The notes under the pieces: model-generated
Told to the model about the DNA's origin: nothing
What the model saw: only the letters and a program-made list of their open reading frames with translations
The model's database searches: none
Origin: Cyanobacteria bacterium SW_9_44_58
GTDB taxonomy: Bacteria; Cyanobacteriota; Cyanobacteriia; Cyanobacteriales; Rubidibacteraceae
Direction: 5' to 3'
Length of the DNA stretch: 38,018 nucleotides
Assembly: GCA_003021905.1 (NCBI GenBank)
Contig: PXPI01000095.1
Coordinates: 1-38,018 of the forward strand
Part shown: in pieces, positions 16,979-25,507 of the stretch
Position numbering within the stretch: the first letter of the stretch is position 1
Layout: the number at the start of each line of letters is the position of its first letter
Program-made: the position numbers and the translations under genes

Positions 16979-17738
16979 TTCTGAAATTATTTTAGAAGCG
17001 GATCAAGTTAGTTTAACGGATCAGTTCGGGTTTAGCAACATTTTAAAAGATATTTCTTTTCAGATTAAAAAGCGCGATCGAGCTTCGCTCGCTGCCAGAG
17101 GCGATCGCGTTGCGATTCTTGGAACTTCCGGATCAGGCAAAACCTCACTTTTACGCCTCCTCAATCGGTTAAGCGAACCGACAACAGGAAACTTATTTTT
17201 TGCCGGCACTTCCTATGACAGCATTTCTGTTATTTCTCTCCGTCAACAGGTCGTTTTAGTTCCCCAAGAACCAAAATTATTGGGAATGACAGTTCGGGAA
17301 ACGTTGGCTTATCCCTTAACCTTGCAAAAATTGTCTAAGACAGAAATTAATCATCGCATTGCCACTTACTCCGACCAATTGCAAATTCCGGAAAGTTGGT
17401 ATGATAAAAGCGAATTGCAACTCTCGTTAGGACAACGTCAATTAGTCACCATTGCCCGTGGGTTAATTATGGAACCGCAGGTGTTATTGTTAGATGAACC
17501 CACTTCGGCATTAGATATTGCAACAGCCACGAGGGTAATTAATGTCTTGAAAGAACAAGAAACCACCATTTTAATGGTTAATCATCAATTGGAATTAGCA
17601 GAACAGTTCTGCGATCGCGTTCTTTATTTGCAAGAAGGAACATTAATTCAAGATCGTTTCAATATTAATTTGGATTGGCAACAATTGAAACAAGACATCA
17701 TCGAAGCCGAACACAAAATTGAACAAGAATGGGGTTAA
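16968..17738 (+). CDS. ABC transporter ATP-binding protein (FetA/YbbL-like)
   Basis: A 256-residue stand-alone ABC ATPase. Walker A is GTSGSGKT (52-59), the Q-loop region is VLVPQEPKLLG, the signature is LSLGQRQ, Walker B is VLLLDEPTSALD, and the switch histidine is in MVNHQ. The short, simple layout resembles FetA/YbbL, which pairs with a UPF0014 permease; no permease is adjacent, so the partner and substrate are unknown. Residues 36-44 (RDRASLAAR) interrupt the strand before Walker A, where relatives read KKGDRVAILG directly. This segment is a 27-bp insertion between two HIP1-like words. The ATG at 16968 overlaps the Uma2 remnant. Confidence 0.82.
   Translation: MTINSEIILEADQVSLTDQFGFSNILKDISFQIKKRDRASLAARGDRVAILGTSGSGKTSLLRLLNRLSEPTTGNLFFAGTSYDSISVISLRQQVVLVPQEPKLLGMTVRETLAYPLTLQKLSKTEINHRIATYSDQLQIPESWYDKSELQLSLGQRQLVTIARGLIMEPQVLLLDEPTSALDIATATRVINVLKEQETTILMVNHQLELAEQFCDRVLYLQEGTLIQDRFNINLDWQQLKQDIIEAEHKIEQEWG
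17073..17099 (+). repeat. 27-bp HIP1-bounded in-frame insertion in the ABC ATPase gene
   Basis: GCGATCG occurs at 17074-17080 and again at 17101-17107, exactly 27 bases apart. Between them lies a small hairpin GAGC-ttc-GCTC. Deleting 27 bases restores the family-typical KKGDRVAILG reading, so this looks like a small repeat inserted into a HIP1 site with duplication of GCGATCG, keeping the frame. Confidence 0.65.
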
Positions 17739-17841
17739 ACGTAAGTTAATTTCAAAGACATTGCGGCTAAAGCCAAGACTTTCCAAGCTATAATGCCTCT
17801 GACCTAGCTAGTTAAAAACATTAATTTCAAATCACTGCGCT

Positions 17842-18765
17842 ATGAAAATTGCAATTACTGGCGGCACTGGCTTTGTGGGAACGCGCTTAGTGCAAAAATT
17901 AACCGATGCCGAACACAATATCCTTGTCTTCACTCGGGATAAAAAAAAGGGGGAAAAAGTCTTTCCCAAACAAGGGTTTCCCCAAGTGGAAATTATCGAG
18001 TATAATCCCTTAGAACCGGGGTCATGGCAAGAAACCATTGCCTCTTCGCAAGCGATTGTTAACCTTGCCGGGGCAGGGATTGCCGATCAACCTTGGACGC
18101 CGCAACGCAAACAGGAAATCCTCGATTCTCGCATTGAAACCACCAAACATATTGTAGAGGCGATTCAGCAAGCCCAAACCAAACCGCAAGTGTTAGTGAA
18201 TGCGTCGGCAGTGGGTTACTATGGCACCAGTGAAACAGCTAGCTTTGACGAAAGCAGCAGCGCTGGGGATGATTTCCTGGCCTCGGTTTGTCAAAAATGG
18301 GAAGCCGCAGCCAAGGAAGCGGAAAACACGGAAACCCGTTTGGTGATTTTGCGGTTTGGCATTGTTTTAGGAGAAGGGGGGGCATTAGGGAAAATGTTAA
18401 CCCCGTTTCGTTTCTTTGCCGGCGGTCCTATCGGAACCGGGAAACAGTGGTTCTCTTGGATTCATATTGACGATTTGGTTAACTTGATTCAACAAGCCAT
18501 TCATTCTGCTGAGTATCAAGGGGTTTATAATGCTACTGCCCCGAACCCAGTGCGAATGTCAGAATTGTGTAAGAATTTGGGAGAAGTGATGAATCGTCCC
18601 TCTTGGTTGCCGGTTCCCGAATTTGCGCTTAAATTGCTATTAGGAGAAGCCGCGCAAGCGGTTTTAGAGGGGCAGCAAGCGCTTCCAAAACGGACGCAGC
18701 AACAAGGCTTTACCTATCAGTATCCCACTGTTAAACCGGCCCTTGCTGATATTGTTCAGCAGTGA
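17842..18765 (+). CDS. TIGR01777 family NAD(P)-dependent epimerase-like protein
   Basis: A 307-residue extended short-chain dehydrogenase of the TIGR01777 (YfcH/SulA-like) family. The nucleotide-binding TGGTGFVG lies at residues 6-13, followed by the family motif VNLAGAGIADQPWTPQRKQEI, then SAVGYYG with the catalytic tyrosine region, and the C-terminal PEFALKLLLGEAAQAVLEGQQALP. The plant and cyanobacterial homologues are associated with chloroplast division or thylakoids; the substrate is unknown. It is followed by valS after 76 bases, a gap that holds a small inverted repeat GGTTGG/CCAACC (18776-18798). Confidence 0.9.
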   Translation: MKIAITGGTGFVGTRLVQKLTDAEHNILVFTRDKKKGEKVFPKQGFPQVEIIEYNPLEPGSWQETIASSQAIVNLAGAGIADQPWTPQRKQEILDSRIETTKHIVEAIQQAQTKPQVLVNASAVGYYGTSETASFDESSSAGDDFLASVCQKWEAAAKEAENTETRLVILRFGIVLGEGGALGKMLTPFRFFAGGPIGTGKQWFSWIHIDDLVNLIQQAIHSAEYQGVYNATAPNPVRMSELCKNLGEVMNRPSWLPVPEFALKLLLGEAAQAVLEGQQALPKRTQQQGFTYQYPTVKPALADIVQQ

Positions 18766-18841
18766 TGAAAATATAGGTTGGATTTTCTCTAACCAACCGA
18801 TGTGAGGAAGAAAAACAATAACAAGATAGGAGAAACCGACC

Positions 18842-21800
18842 ATGACTGAGACGACACTGCCTAGCCAATATGATCCTTCCAAAACGGAGGCGAAGTGGCA
18901 ACAATTTTGGGATGATCAAAAGGTCTTTGAAGCCCATCCGGAACAAGGAGGCAAACCCTTCTGCATTGTCATTCCGCCGCCCAATGTCACTGGCAATCTA
19001 CACATGGGACACGCCTTCAATACGGCGTTGATTGATGTCTTAGTGCGGTATCATCGGATGCGCGGCGATAATACTCTCTGCCTTCCGGGAACCGACCATG
19101 CTAGCATTGCCGTCCAAGCGATCATTGATAAACAATTGCAAGCAGAGGGATTAACCCGTTTTGATATTGGCCGGGAGAAATTCTTAGAACGGGCTTGGCA
19201 GTGGAAAGAAGAGTCGGGCGGCAGTATTGTCAATCAGTTGAAGCGGTTAGGCTTGTCGGCTGATTGGTCGCGGGAACGCTTTACGATGGACGACCGTTTG
19301 TCTGCTGCTGTCCGTACTGCGTTTGTGAAATTATATGAGCAAGGATTAATTTATCGCGGGAAGTACATGATGAATTGGTGTCCCGCTTCCCGTTCCGCCA
19401 TTTCCGATCTGGAAGTGGAAAATAAAGAAGTGAAGGGATCCTTATGGCAGTTCCGGTATCCTCTCGCTGATGGCAGCGGCGCGATCGAAGTAGCCACCAC
19501 ACGCCCCGAAACTATGTTAGGGGATACGGCAGTGGCTATCAATCCCAAGGATGAACGCTACCAAGACATGATTGGGAAAACCGTCAAACTGCCGTTAATG
19601 GAACGGGAGATTCCCATTATTGGAGATGAGTACGTGGATTCTTCCTTTGGTACCGGCTGCGTCAAAATTACCCCTGCCCATGATCCCAACGACTTTGCCA
19701 TGGGAGAACGCCACAGCTTGCCGTTTATTACGGTGATGAACGAAGATGGAACAATTAATGAAAATGGCGGGGAATTTGCGGGACAAGATCGGTTTGAAGC
19801 CCGTCAAAATGTGGTGAAGCGGTTAGAAGAACAAGGCTATTTAGTCAAAGTGAAAGATTATGTCTCCATGCTGCCCTACAGCGATCGCGGGAAAGTTCCC
19901 ATTGAACCTTTAATCTCCACGCAATGGTTTGTCAAAATTCAACCCCTAGCCCAAAAAGCTTTAGACTGTCTGGATCAAGACAATTCCCCCTATTTTGTTC
20001 CCCAACGCTGGCGGAAAGTCTATCGCGACTGGCTGGTGCAACTCAAAGACTGGTGCATCTCCCGGCAACTGTGGTGGGGACACCAAATTCCGGCTTGGTA
20101 TGTCATCAGTGAAACGGGTGGGCAAATTACCGATGAGACGCCCTATATTGTTGCCCATAGCGAAGAGGAAGCCCGAGAAAAAGCCATGCAGCAATATGGG
20201 GAAAACGCGGCATTGCAACAAGATGCCGATGCCCTAGATACTTGGTTTTCCTCTGGGTTGTGGCCTTTTTCTACTTTAGGATGGCCGGATAAGACGCAAG
20301 ATTTAGAAACCTATTACCCCAATACTACCCTAGTTACCGGCTTTGATATTATCTTCTTCTGGGTGGCAAGAATGACCATGATGGGGGGTCATTTTACCGG
20401 GAAAATGCCCTTCCGGGATGTGTATATCCATGGCTTGGTTCGGGATGAAAACGGGAAGAAAATGTCCAAGTCAGCGGGGAATGGCATTGATCCCCTACTG
20501 CTGATTCAAAAATATGGGTCCGATGCCTTGCGCTATACCCTAGTCCGAGAAGTAACAGGCGCCGGCCAAGATATTAGTTTACAGTACAACCGCGAAACCG
20601 ATGAATCGAGTTCGGTGGAAGCTTCCCGCAACTTTGCCAATAAACTGTGGAATGCCTCGCGGTTTGTGTTTATGAATTTAGACGGGAAACCCCCCCAACA
20701 GTTGGGCAATCCCGATTTAGGCAACTTAGCCCTCAGCGATCGCTGGATCCTTTCCCGCTTCAATCAAATTACCCAACAAACCCGCCATCAAATTGAAACT
20801 TACGGTTTAGGAGAAGCGGCCCAAGGGCTGTATGATTTTATCTGGGGAGACTTCTGCGATTGGTATATTGAAGCGGTTAAATCCCGTCTCAACGATCAAA
20901 ATAATCCCCAATCGCGGTTAGCGGCGCAACAAACCCTAGGCTATGTTCTCGAAGGCATCTTAAAACTTCTCCATCCCTTTATGCCTCATGTGACGGAAGA
21001 AATCTGGCATACCCTTACCCAGCTGCCGGATCAAAGCTTAGCCTTGCAACCCTATCCGGAAATGGATGAGTTGCTAGCGAAAAAAACACCGCAAACTGCT
21101 TCTTCTCAAGAAAATCAGACAATTTGGGGACAAATCCAAAAACAACTTAAGACAGTCTCCAGCAATCTAAATCAATCCAGTTTTACTTGGGCAGCGATTG
21201 CGGTTGTCAGCTTGTTTGCAGCGACGTTCCTCTTTGCTTTTGTCAGCACCTTAGAACAGTTTCCCTTATTGCCGAGTTTTTTAAAATTAGTCGGACTGGG
21301 TTATACGGGATGGTTTGCCTATCGTTATTTGCTAACCCAGCCCAAACGGGAAACATTGCAAACGATTTTGAATCAGAAAAAAGTGGCATTGCTTGGTTCC
21401 ACAGCAGCTTCTTCTGCCAAGACTCTGATTAATCCTCAACTAGAAGAAGAATTTGAGTTGATTTTTGGCACCATTCGCACCATTCGCAATTTACGGGCGG
21501 AAGCCGGAATTAAGCCTGGTACAAAAGTGAACGCCATTTTGCAAAGTGAAAATCAACAAGAACGCGAAATTCTCAGCAAAGGGGAAACCTATATCCGCGA
21601 GTTGGCAAAGGTAGAAGAATTAACCATTACTGCCAGTTTAGAGAATGATCAGCAGCAAGCGATCGCGGGGGTTGTGGGAACGGTACAAGTGTTGATTCCT
21701 TTGGCAGGCGTAGTAGATATTGATATGTTACGCAGCAAATTAGAGAAAAATCTGAGTAAAGTAGAAGGAGAAGTCCAATCCTTGCGAGGGCGTTTGAATA

Positions 21801-21916
21801 ATGAAAACTTTGTTAATAAAGCCCCAGAGGATGTGGTACAAGGGGCAAGAGATGCTTTAGCCGAAGCAGAAAAACAGCAGTCTATCTTACAACAGAGACT
21901 CGCTAGATTGGGATAA
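18842..21916 (+). CDS. valS: Valyl-tRNA synthetase with CAAD membrane domain
   Basis: A class I synthetase of 1024 residues that charges tRNA-Val; a GAC tRNA-Val is at 29643. HMGH is at 54-57 and KMSKS at 540-544; the editing domain lies between, and the anticodon-binding domain ends near residue 745. An extra stretch of about 110 residues (about 755-870) follows. It has two hydrophobic segments ([39 protein letters not shown]) typical of the CAAD domain that anchors some cyanobacterial synthetases to thylakoid membranes. Then the normal ending resumes, with [19 protein letters not shown] and the coiled-coil arm ([19 protein letters not shown]). The CAAD is thus an internal insert rather than a tail. 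Confidence 0.95.
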   Translation: MTETTLPSQYDPSKTEAKWQQFWDDQKVFEAHPEQGGKPFCIVIPPPNVTGNLHMGHAFNTALIDVLVRYHRMRGDNTLCLPGTDHASIAVQAIIDKQLQAEGLTRFDIGREKFLERAWQWKEESGGSIVNQLKRLGLSADWSRERFTMDDRLSAAVRTAFVKLYEQGLIYRGKYMMNWCPASRSAISDLEVENKEVKGSLWQFRYPLADGSGAIEVATTRPETMLGDTAVAINPKDERYQDMIGKTVKLPLMEREIPIIGDEYVDSSFGTGCVKITPAHDPNDFAMGERHSLPFITVMNEDGTINENGGEFAGQDRFEARQNVVKRLEEQGYLVKVKDYVSMLPYSDRGKVPIEPLISTQWFVKIQPLAQKALDCLDQDNSPYFVPQRWRKVYRDWLVQLKDWCISRQLWWGHQIPAWYVISETGGQITDETPYIVAHSEEEAREKAMQQYGENAALQQDADALDTWFSSGLWPFSTLGWPDKTQDLETYYPNTTLVTGFDIIFFWVARMTMMGGHFTGKMPFRDVYIHGLVRDENGKKMSKSAGNGIDPLLLIQKYGSDALRYTLVREVTGAGQDISLQYNRETDESSSVEASRNFANKLWNASRFVFMNLDGKPPQQLGNPDLGNLALSDRWILSRFNQITQQTRHQIETYGLGEAAQGLYDFIWGDFCDWYIEAVKSRLNDQNNPQSRLAAQQTLGYVLEGILKLLHPFMPHVTEEIWHTLTQLPDQSLALQPYPEMDELLAKKTPQTASSQENQTIWGQIQKQLKTVSSNLNQSSFTWAAIAVVSLFAATFLFAFVSTLEQFPLLPSFLKLVGLGYTGWFAYRYLLTQPKRETLQTILNQKKVALLGSTAASSAKTLINPQLEEEFELIFGTIRTIRNLRAEAGIKPGTKVNAILQSENQQEREILSKGETYIRELAKVEELTITASLENDQQQAIAGVVGTVQVLIPLAGVVDIDMLRSKLEKNLSKVEGEVQSLRGRLNNENFVNKAPEDVVQGARDALAEAEKQQSILQQRLARLG

Positions 21917-21984
21917 TCGAAGCCCATCTAGCATTTTCCAAACTACGTTAAGCTCATTGATCATCTAATTCTTCAAATTGTCCG

Positions 21985-22260
21985 ATGGTGCAACAACTTG
22001 ATTCTACTCCCGAAACCAGTACCGACGTTTCCACCCAGCTAAGAGATCCTTACATTATTAAGGCAGCGCAATATATTTATCAAAAATGTTACGAAATTTA
22101 TCCAAAAAAAGCTGAACAAACCCAAGGGGTTGCCATTGATCGCGAAACCTATCGCGGGCAACTTATTTTTCAAGACAATCCCATTTTGTTGCCTTGGGAA
22201 TCGTTTATCCCCTCTGAGCAACTTCATTCAGAAGCGTTAAGTGAGCCTTCCTCAACTTAA
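21985..22260 (+). CDS. Small conserved hypothetical protein
   Basis: A 91-residue soluble protein that I do not recognise. It has a Ser/Thr-rich N terminus, a helical core RDPYIIKAAQYIYQKCYEIYPKK, and a Pro/Trp motif NPILLPWESFIPSEQ. It has good coding character and an ATG start, 68 bases after valS. Its stop overlaps the stop of the convergent phosphohexomutase gene. Co-transcription with valS is possible. Confidence 0.65.
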   Translation: MVQQLDSTPETSTDVSTQLRDPYIIKAAQYIYQKCYEIYPKKAEQTQGVAIDRETYRGQLIFQDNPILLPWESFIPSEQLHSEALSEPSST

Positions 22261-23702
22261 AGCCCGCTTGCCCATTCTTTTGCCCAATTGAGAATGGCTT
22301 TTACTTGTTGCTCATTTGCCGACTCGCAATAGAGTCGGAGGAGGGGTTCAGTGCCGCTAAACCGCACTAATAACCAACTGTCATCTTCGAGGCGGAATTT
22401 ATAACCGTCAATGGTTTGACAATGTTTAACCCCTCTTTGAGCAATTTGCGCGGGAGGTTCCGTGTTGAGAACAGTTTGCACCCGTTCTTTGGCTTGCTCG
22501 TTAGCTAAGGGCAAATCCACGCGATCGTAGGCGGAATGGAATCCCACTTGGTTCTGCAATTCTCCATAAAGGGTTCCTAAGTCTTTTTCCGCGAAAACTG
22601 CTGCTTCGATCGCGTACAGTGCTGATAAAAGGGCATCCCGTTCGGGAATATGGGTGCCATAGCCAATGCCCCCGGATTCTTCTCCGCCCAATAGCACTTG
22701 GGTGTTTAACATGCGCTCAGCAATATATTTATACCCGATCGCGGTTTCATGAACCGGTTGTTGATATTGTTGGGCCACTAGCGGAATCAAATCGGAACCG
22801 CTAACCGTTTTTACGACTTCGCCGGTAAACCCATGATGATTCACCAAATGGGCAATTAAAATGGGAATCAGCACTTGGGAGCTTAAAAAATTGCCGTCGC
22901 CGTCAACTGCCGCCACGCGATCGCTGTCGCCGTCAAAGACTAATCCCACGCGCAAGGGATATTGGTTCTCTTGCTTTGCCTGTTTCATTTCTCGGAATAA
23001 ATCAGAAATATAACTGGGAAGCGGTTCCGGGGGATTCCCACCAAACAGGGGATCGCGATCGCGGTTGATTTCAATGACGCCCTCTCCCAGTAAGCGAGAT
23101 AAGCCGCCGGCAGCTGTTCCATGCATGACATCAGCAAAAATGCCTAGTTTCTCCTGCGCGATCGCGCTTTGAATCCGAGGAATATCCACTTTTGACCCTA
23201 AGGCAGCCAGGTAGCTATCCCAAGGATTGAACATTTCCAATTTCCCCGGCAAGGAAGGGGAAGGGGGTTGCGGCTGCCCTAGCCGTTCTTCGATTTCGGC
23301 GGTCAATTCGCGAGTTACTGAGCCTCCAAATGCGCCTTTAACCTTTAATCCTAAATACTCAGCCGGATTATGACTAGCAGTTAACACGAATGCCCCCAAT
23401 GCCGATTGGGTTTTTGCCGCCCAACTGATTGCCGGCGTTGGGGCATAAGTCTCAGCAAGATAAACATCAAAGCCGCTAGCTTGAACAGCTTCTGCTGCTG
23501 TTTGGGCAAACTCCTCAGCCAAAAAACGGCGATCGTAGCCAACGATAATTAAATTCTGTTCAGCGAGATGACTATAGTGTTTTGCCAATACTTGTGTGGC
23601 TAGCGTTGCCACTTGATGAACTCGGGCAAAGGTGAAATCAGCCGCAATCACGCCGCGCCAGCCATCGGTGCCAAATTGAATCGGAGTCGAAGGGAAAAGC
23701 AT
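22257..23702 (-). CDS. Phosphoglucomutase/phosphomannomutase family protein
   Basis: A 481-residue alpha-D-phosphohexomutase. The active-site serine is S110 in LTASHNPAEY, the metal-binding loop is FDGDSDR, the sugar-binding loop is GGEESGGIG, and the phosphate-binding loop RFSGTEPLLRLY is near the C terminus. All four functional loops are intact and in order. Family members interconvert hexose-1- and 6-phosphates; whether the substrate is glucose, mannose or glucosamine cannot be decided here. The gene is convergent with the 91-residue unknown. Confidence 0.9.
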   Translation of the reverse strand: MLFPSTPIQFGTDGWRGVIAADFTFARVHQVATLATQVLAKHYSHLAEQNLIIVGYDRRFLAEEFAQTAAEAVQASGFDVYLAETYAPTPAISWAAKTQSALGAFVLTASHNPAEYLGLKVKGAFGGSVTRELTAEIEERLGQPQPPSPSLPGKLEMFNPWDSYLAALGSKVDIPRIQSAIAQEKLGIFADVMHGTAAGGLSRLLGEGVIEINRDRDPLFGGNPPEPLPSYISDLFREMKQAKQENQYPLRVGLVFDGDSDRVAAVDGDGNFLSSQVLIPILIAHLVNHHGFTGEVVKTVSGSDLIPLVAQQYQQPVHETAIGYKYIAERMLNTQVLLGGEESGGIGYGTHIPERDALLSALYAIEAAVFAEKDLGTLYGELQNQVGFHSAYDRVDLPLANEQAKERVQTVLNTEPPAQIAQRGVKHCQTIDGYKFRLEDDSWLLVRFSGTEPLLRLYCESANEQQVKAILNWAKEWASGL

Positions 23703-23763
23703 AATTTAAGAGTGATGAATCCCGGAAACGGAAAAAGTGGTCATCACAGATATCCTACCATGA

Positions 23764-24093
23764 TTAAAGTTCCCTCTTCGAGGAAGATTCGGAGGAACTG
23801 TTTTCGTCTTGCAATTCCAAATTCATCAGCAGCGATTGCAACTTCATCCGTTCAATATAAGGCCAACCGCCCTGTTCTTCTATATCGCGGAGCAACTGAT
23901 ACAATTCATTCCGGGTATCGGGCAGGGCAGGATGAAATAATTTTTCCCGAATTTGCCAATGCAACTGTTCTAAAACACGCAACAGATATAACAAAGCAGA
24001 ACTGTCGCCTTGGCAATCCTGTGCTAGTTCCCAAATTGAGGCTTTCATACCCTCTACTTGCTCTGTTAATTCTTGATTTGTTTTCTCATCCAT
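23764..24093 (-). CDS. Conserved hypothetical protein
   Basis: A 109-residue hydrophilic, helical protein from the ATG at 24093 (a GTG directly upstream is also possible). It has no membrane segment, and I recognise no family. Visible blocks are SALLYLLRVLEQLHWQIREKLFHPALPDTRNELYQLLRDIEEQGGW, split by short acidic turns, and a Ser/Glu-rich tail. It lies 61 bases upstream of the phosphohexomutase gene on the same strand and may be transcribed with it. A longer frame on the opposite strand covers the same DNA but has poor codon character. Confidence 0.65.
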   Translation of the reverse strand: MDEKTNQELTEQVEGMKASIWELAQDCQGDSSALLYLLRVLEQLHWQIREKLFHPALPDTRNELYQLLRDIEEQGGWPYIERMKLQSLLMNLELQDENSSSESSSKREL

Positions 24094-24179
24094 CACGATT
24101 TTGAAGTTACAAAACTTAATACTATAACGGGATTCAGCACTTTCCTTGCTAGGAAAAGCAACTTGTCAGTGTACAATGC

Positions 24180-24207
24180 CTAATTGGATGTTCAATTAGT
24201 TTTTTTT
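24180..24207 (+). terminator. Orphan intrinsic-terminator-like hairpin
   Basis: CTAATTG (24180-24186) and CAATTAG (24193-24199) pair perfectly around GATGTT and are followed by eight T. The stem is AT-rich. No plus-strand gene lies upstream within 1.9 kb, so it could end a small RNA starting opposite the 23764-24093 gene, or be a chance structure. Confidence 0.45.
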
Positions 24208-24395
24208 GATGATCATAAGATTTTGGCGAAATCCCTCTTATCTGATCGACAACTAACACGAGACCCATGCGCCCTTGTGTTAATTCAAACTTATCATCAT
24301 CTTACCCAGATGAGGATTTAAGCAGCGATCAGAGGACCTTGATGAAACAAGGTGTCATCTCTGAGGGCAAAATCAAACAGATCAAACCTAGAGAT

Positions 24396-24423
24396 GTTGT
24401 GTTTGAAATGTTGTGTTTGAAAT
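24396..24423 (+). repeat. Tandem 14-bp duplication in the psbO upstream region
   Basis: GTTGTGTTTGAAAT occurs twice head to tail with no mismatch, 84-111 bases before the psbO start codon. It may be a duplicated regulator site or a recent slippage event. Confidence 0.75.
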
Positions 24424-24506
24424 TTTTACCTGGGATTTCAGCCAATGGGCGCAACTTTTAAATTGCTGTCGCGGAGAGTTTTTCATAAAAGGAATCAAAA
24501 CAAATT

Positions 24507-25346
24507 ATGAGATATCGTGCAATAATTTCTACTGTCCTGGCGCTGTGTTTAAGTGTTCTAACGGCTTGTGCCGAACAGCCAGCCGATGAATACGTTGATA
24601 AAAGCCAACTGACCTACGATCAAGTAGTGGGAACGGGATTAGCCAACAAATGTCCTCGTTTGGCATCAAGCAGACGAGGTACGATTGAAGTCAATCCCGA
24701 CACCCCTTATCAAATTAAAGATATGTGTCTGCAACCGACAGAGTTTTTTGTGAAAGAAGAACCTGCCAACAAACGTCGGGAAGCAGAATTTGTTTCTGGT
24801 AAATTGCTAACCCGTTCCGCTTCCAGTTTGGATCAAATTGTTGCCAACTTGAAATTTACCGAAGATGGGCAATTTTTCTTCCAAGAAGTTGATGGGATTG
24901 ACTTTCAGCCCATTACGGTAAAACTTCCTGGCGGAGAAGAGGTTCCTTTTCTATTTACGATTAAAGGACTAACCGCTCAAACCGAACCCGGTTTAGAAAA
25001 CATTAACACTTCCACTGACTTTGAAGGCAAGTTTAAAGTGCCTTCCTATCGAGGGGCATTATTCCTCGATACCAGAGGAAGAGGTCTTTCCAGCGGTTAT
25101 GACAACGCAGTGGGGCTTCGTGCCAAGGCCGATGATGACGAATTTCAACGGGAAAACCAAAAGCGTTATCAAAAAGGAGAAGGACATATCTCCTTACAAA
25201 TTGAAAAGGTTGATGGGGTAACTGGTGAGATTGCCGGCACTTTTGAAAGTGAACAACCCTCAGATACCGACTTAGGCGCCCGGGAACCTGAAGACGTCAA
25301 AGTTCGCGGTATTTTCTATGGACGTGTGGAAGAGGCAAAAAGCTAG
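24507..25346 (+). CDS. psbO: Photosystem II manganese-stabilising protein PsbO
   Basis: The 279-residue extrinsic subunit that stabilises the Mn4CaO5 cluster on the lumenal side of photosystem II. A signal peptide with a lipobox-like end (VLTAC, C21) precedes the mature part. The conserved disulfide pair is C49 (GLANKCPRL) and C74 (KDMCLQP). Family blocks LTYDQVVGTGLANKCP, VNPDTPYQIKDMC, GEEVPFLFTIKGL, FEGKFKVPSYRGALFLDTRGRG and DVKVRGIFYGRVE are all present. Length is typical. The gene is monocistronic, with a strong palindrome 13 bases downstream. Confidence 0.98.
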   Translation: MRYRAIISTVLALCLSVLTACAEQPADEYVDKSQLTYDQVVGTGLANKCPRLASSRRGTIEVNPDTPYQIKDMCLQPTEFFVKEEPANKRREAEFVSGKLLTRSASSLDQIVANLKFTEDGQFFFQEVDGIDFQPITVKLPGGEEVPFLFTIKGLTAQTEPGLENINTSTDFEGKFKVPSYRGALFLDTRGRGLSSGYDNAVGLRAKADDDEFQRENQKRYQKGEGHISLQIEKVDGVTGEIAGTFESEQPSDTDLGAREPEDVKVRGIFYGRVEEAKS

Positions 25347-25358
25347 TTTCATAAGTGA

Positions 25359-25376
25359 GGGGAAAAATTTTTCCCC
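25359..25376. terminator. Perfect palindrome after psbO
   Basis: GGGGAAAAA directly followed by TTTTTCCCC forms a perfect 18-base palindrome, 13 bases after the psbO stop. It could end transcription in both directions between the convergent psbO and hppD genes. Confidence 0.7.
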
Positions 25377-25440
25377 TTGTCTTTAAAGATTGCAGATGGG
25401 GAGAAAAGAAATTTCTCATCTGATTTCACTCCTTGAAAAC

Positions 25441-25485
25441 GGTCGCAGCAGACGCCTTCTGAAACAGAAAGCCGATTCTGCGACC
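25441..25485. repeat. 45-bp dispersed palindromic element, copy 2
   Basis: The outer arms GGTCGCAG (25441-25448) and CTGCGACC (25478-25485) pair perfectly. The inner stem TTCTG-aaa-CAGAA is also perfect. It has the same length and arms as copy 1 (10381-10425), but the middle differs. Here a TTTTATTT run follows, so this copy may also act as a terminator between psbO and hppD. Confidence 0.75.
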
Positions 25486-25507
25486 TTTTATTTATCTGCT
25501 AACCTTT

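Larger units (their letters stand above)
24094..24506. promoter_or_regulatory. 413-base intergenic region upstream of psbO
   Basis: No protein gene is convincing here. The stretch holds an orphan terminator-like hairpin (24180-24207), a perfect tandem 14-bp duplication (24396-24423) and the psbO leader. The last 80 bases are a likely promoter/leader, but no -10/-35 pair stands out enough to name. Confidence 0.5.

Noticed and set aside
18776-18798. GGTTGG/CCAACC hairpin before valS, considered as a T-box or attenuator
   Set aside because: No T-box core sequence, no T-run, and T-boxes are not known in cyanobacteria; probably incidental.
23613-24104. 163-codon plus-strand frame opposite the 23764-24093 gene
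   Set aside because: Runs through the phosphohexomutase start and over a better minus-strand gene; composition is not protein-like.
24267-24461. 64-codon frame upstream of psbO
   Set aside because: Includes the 14-bp tandem duplication and lacks a ribosome binding site or family resemblance; more likely leader or promoter DNA.
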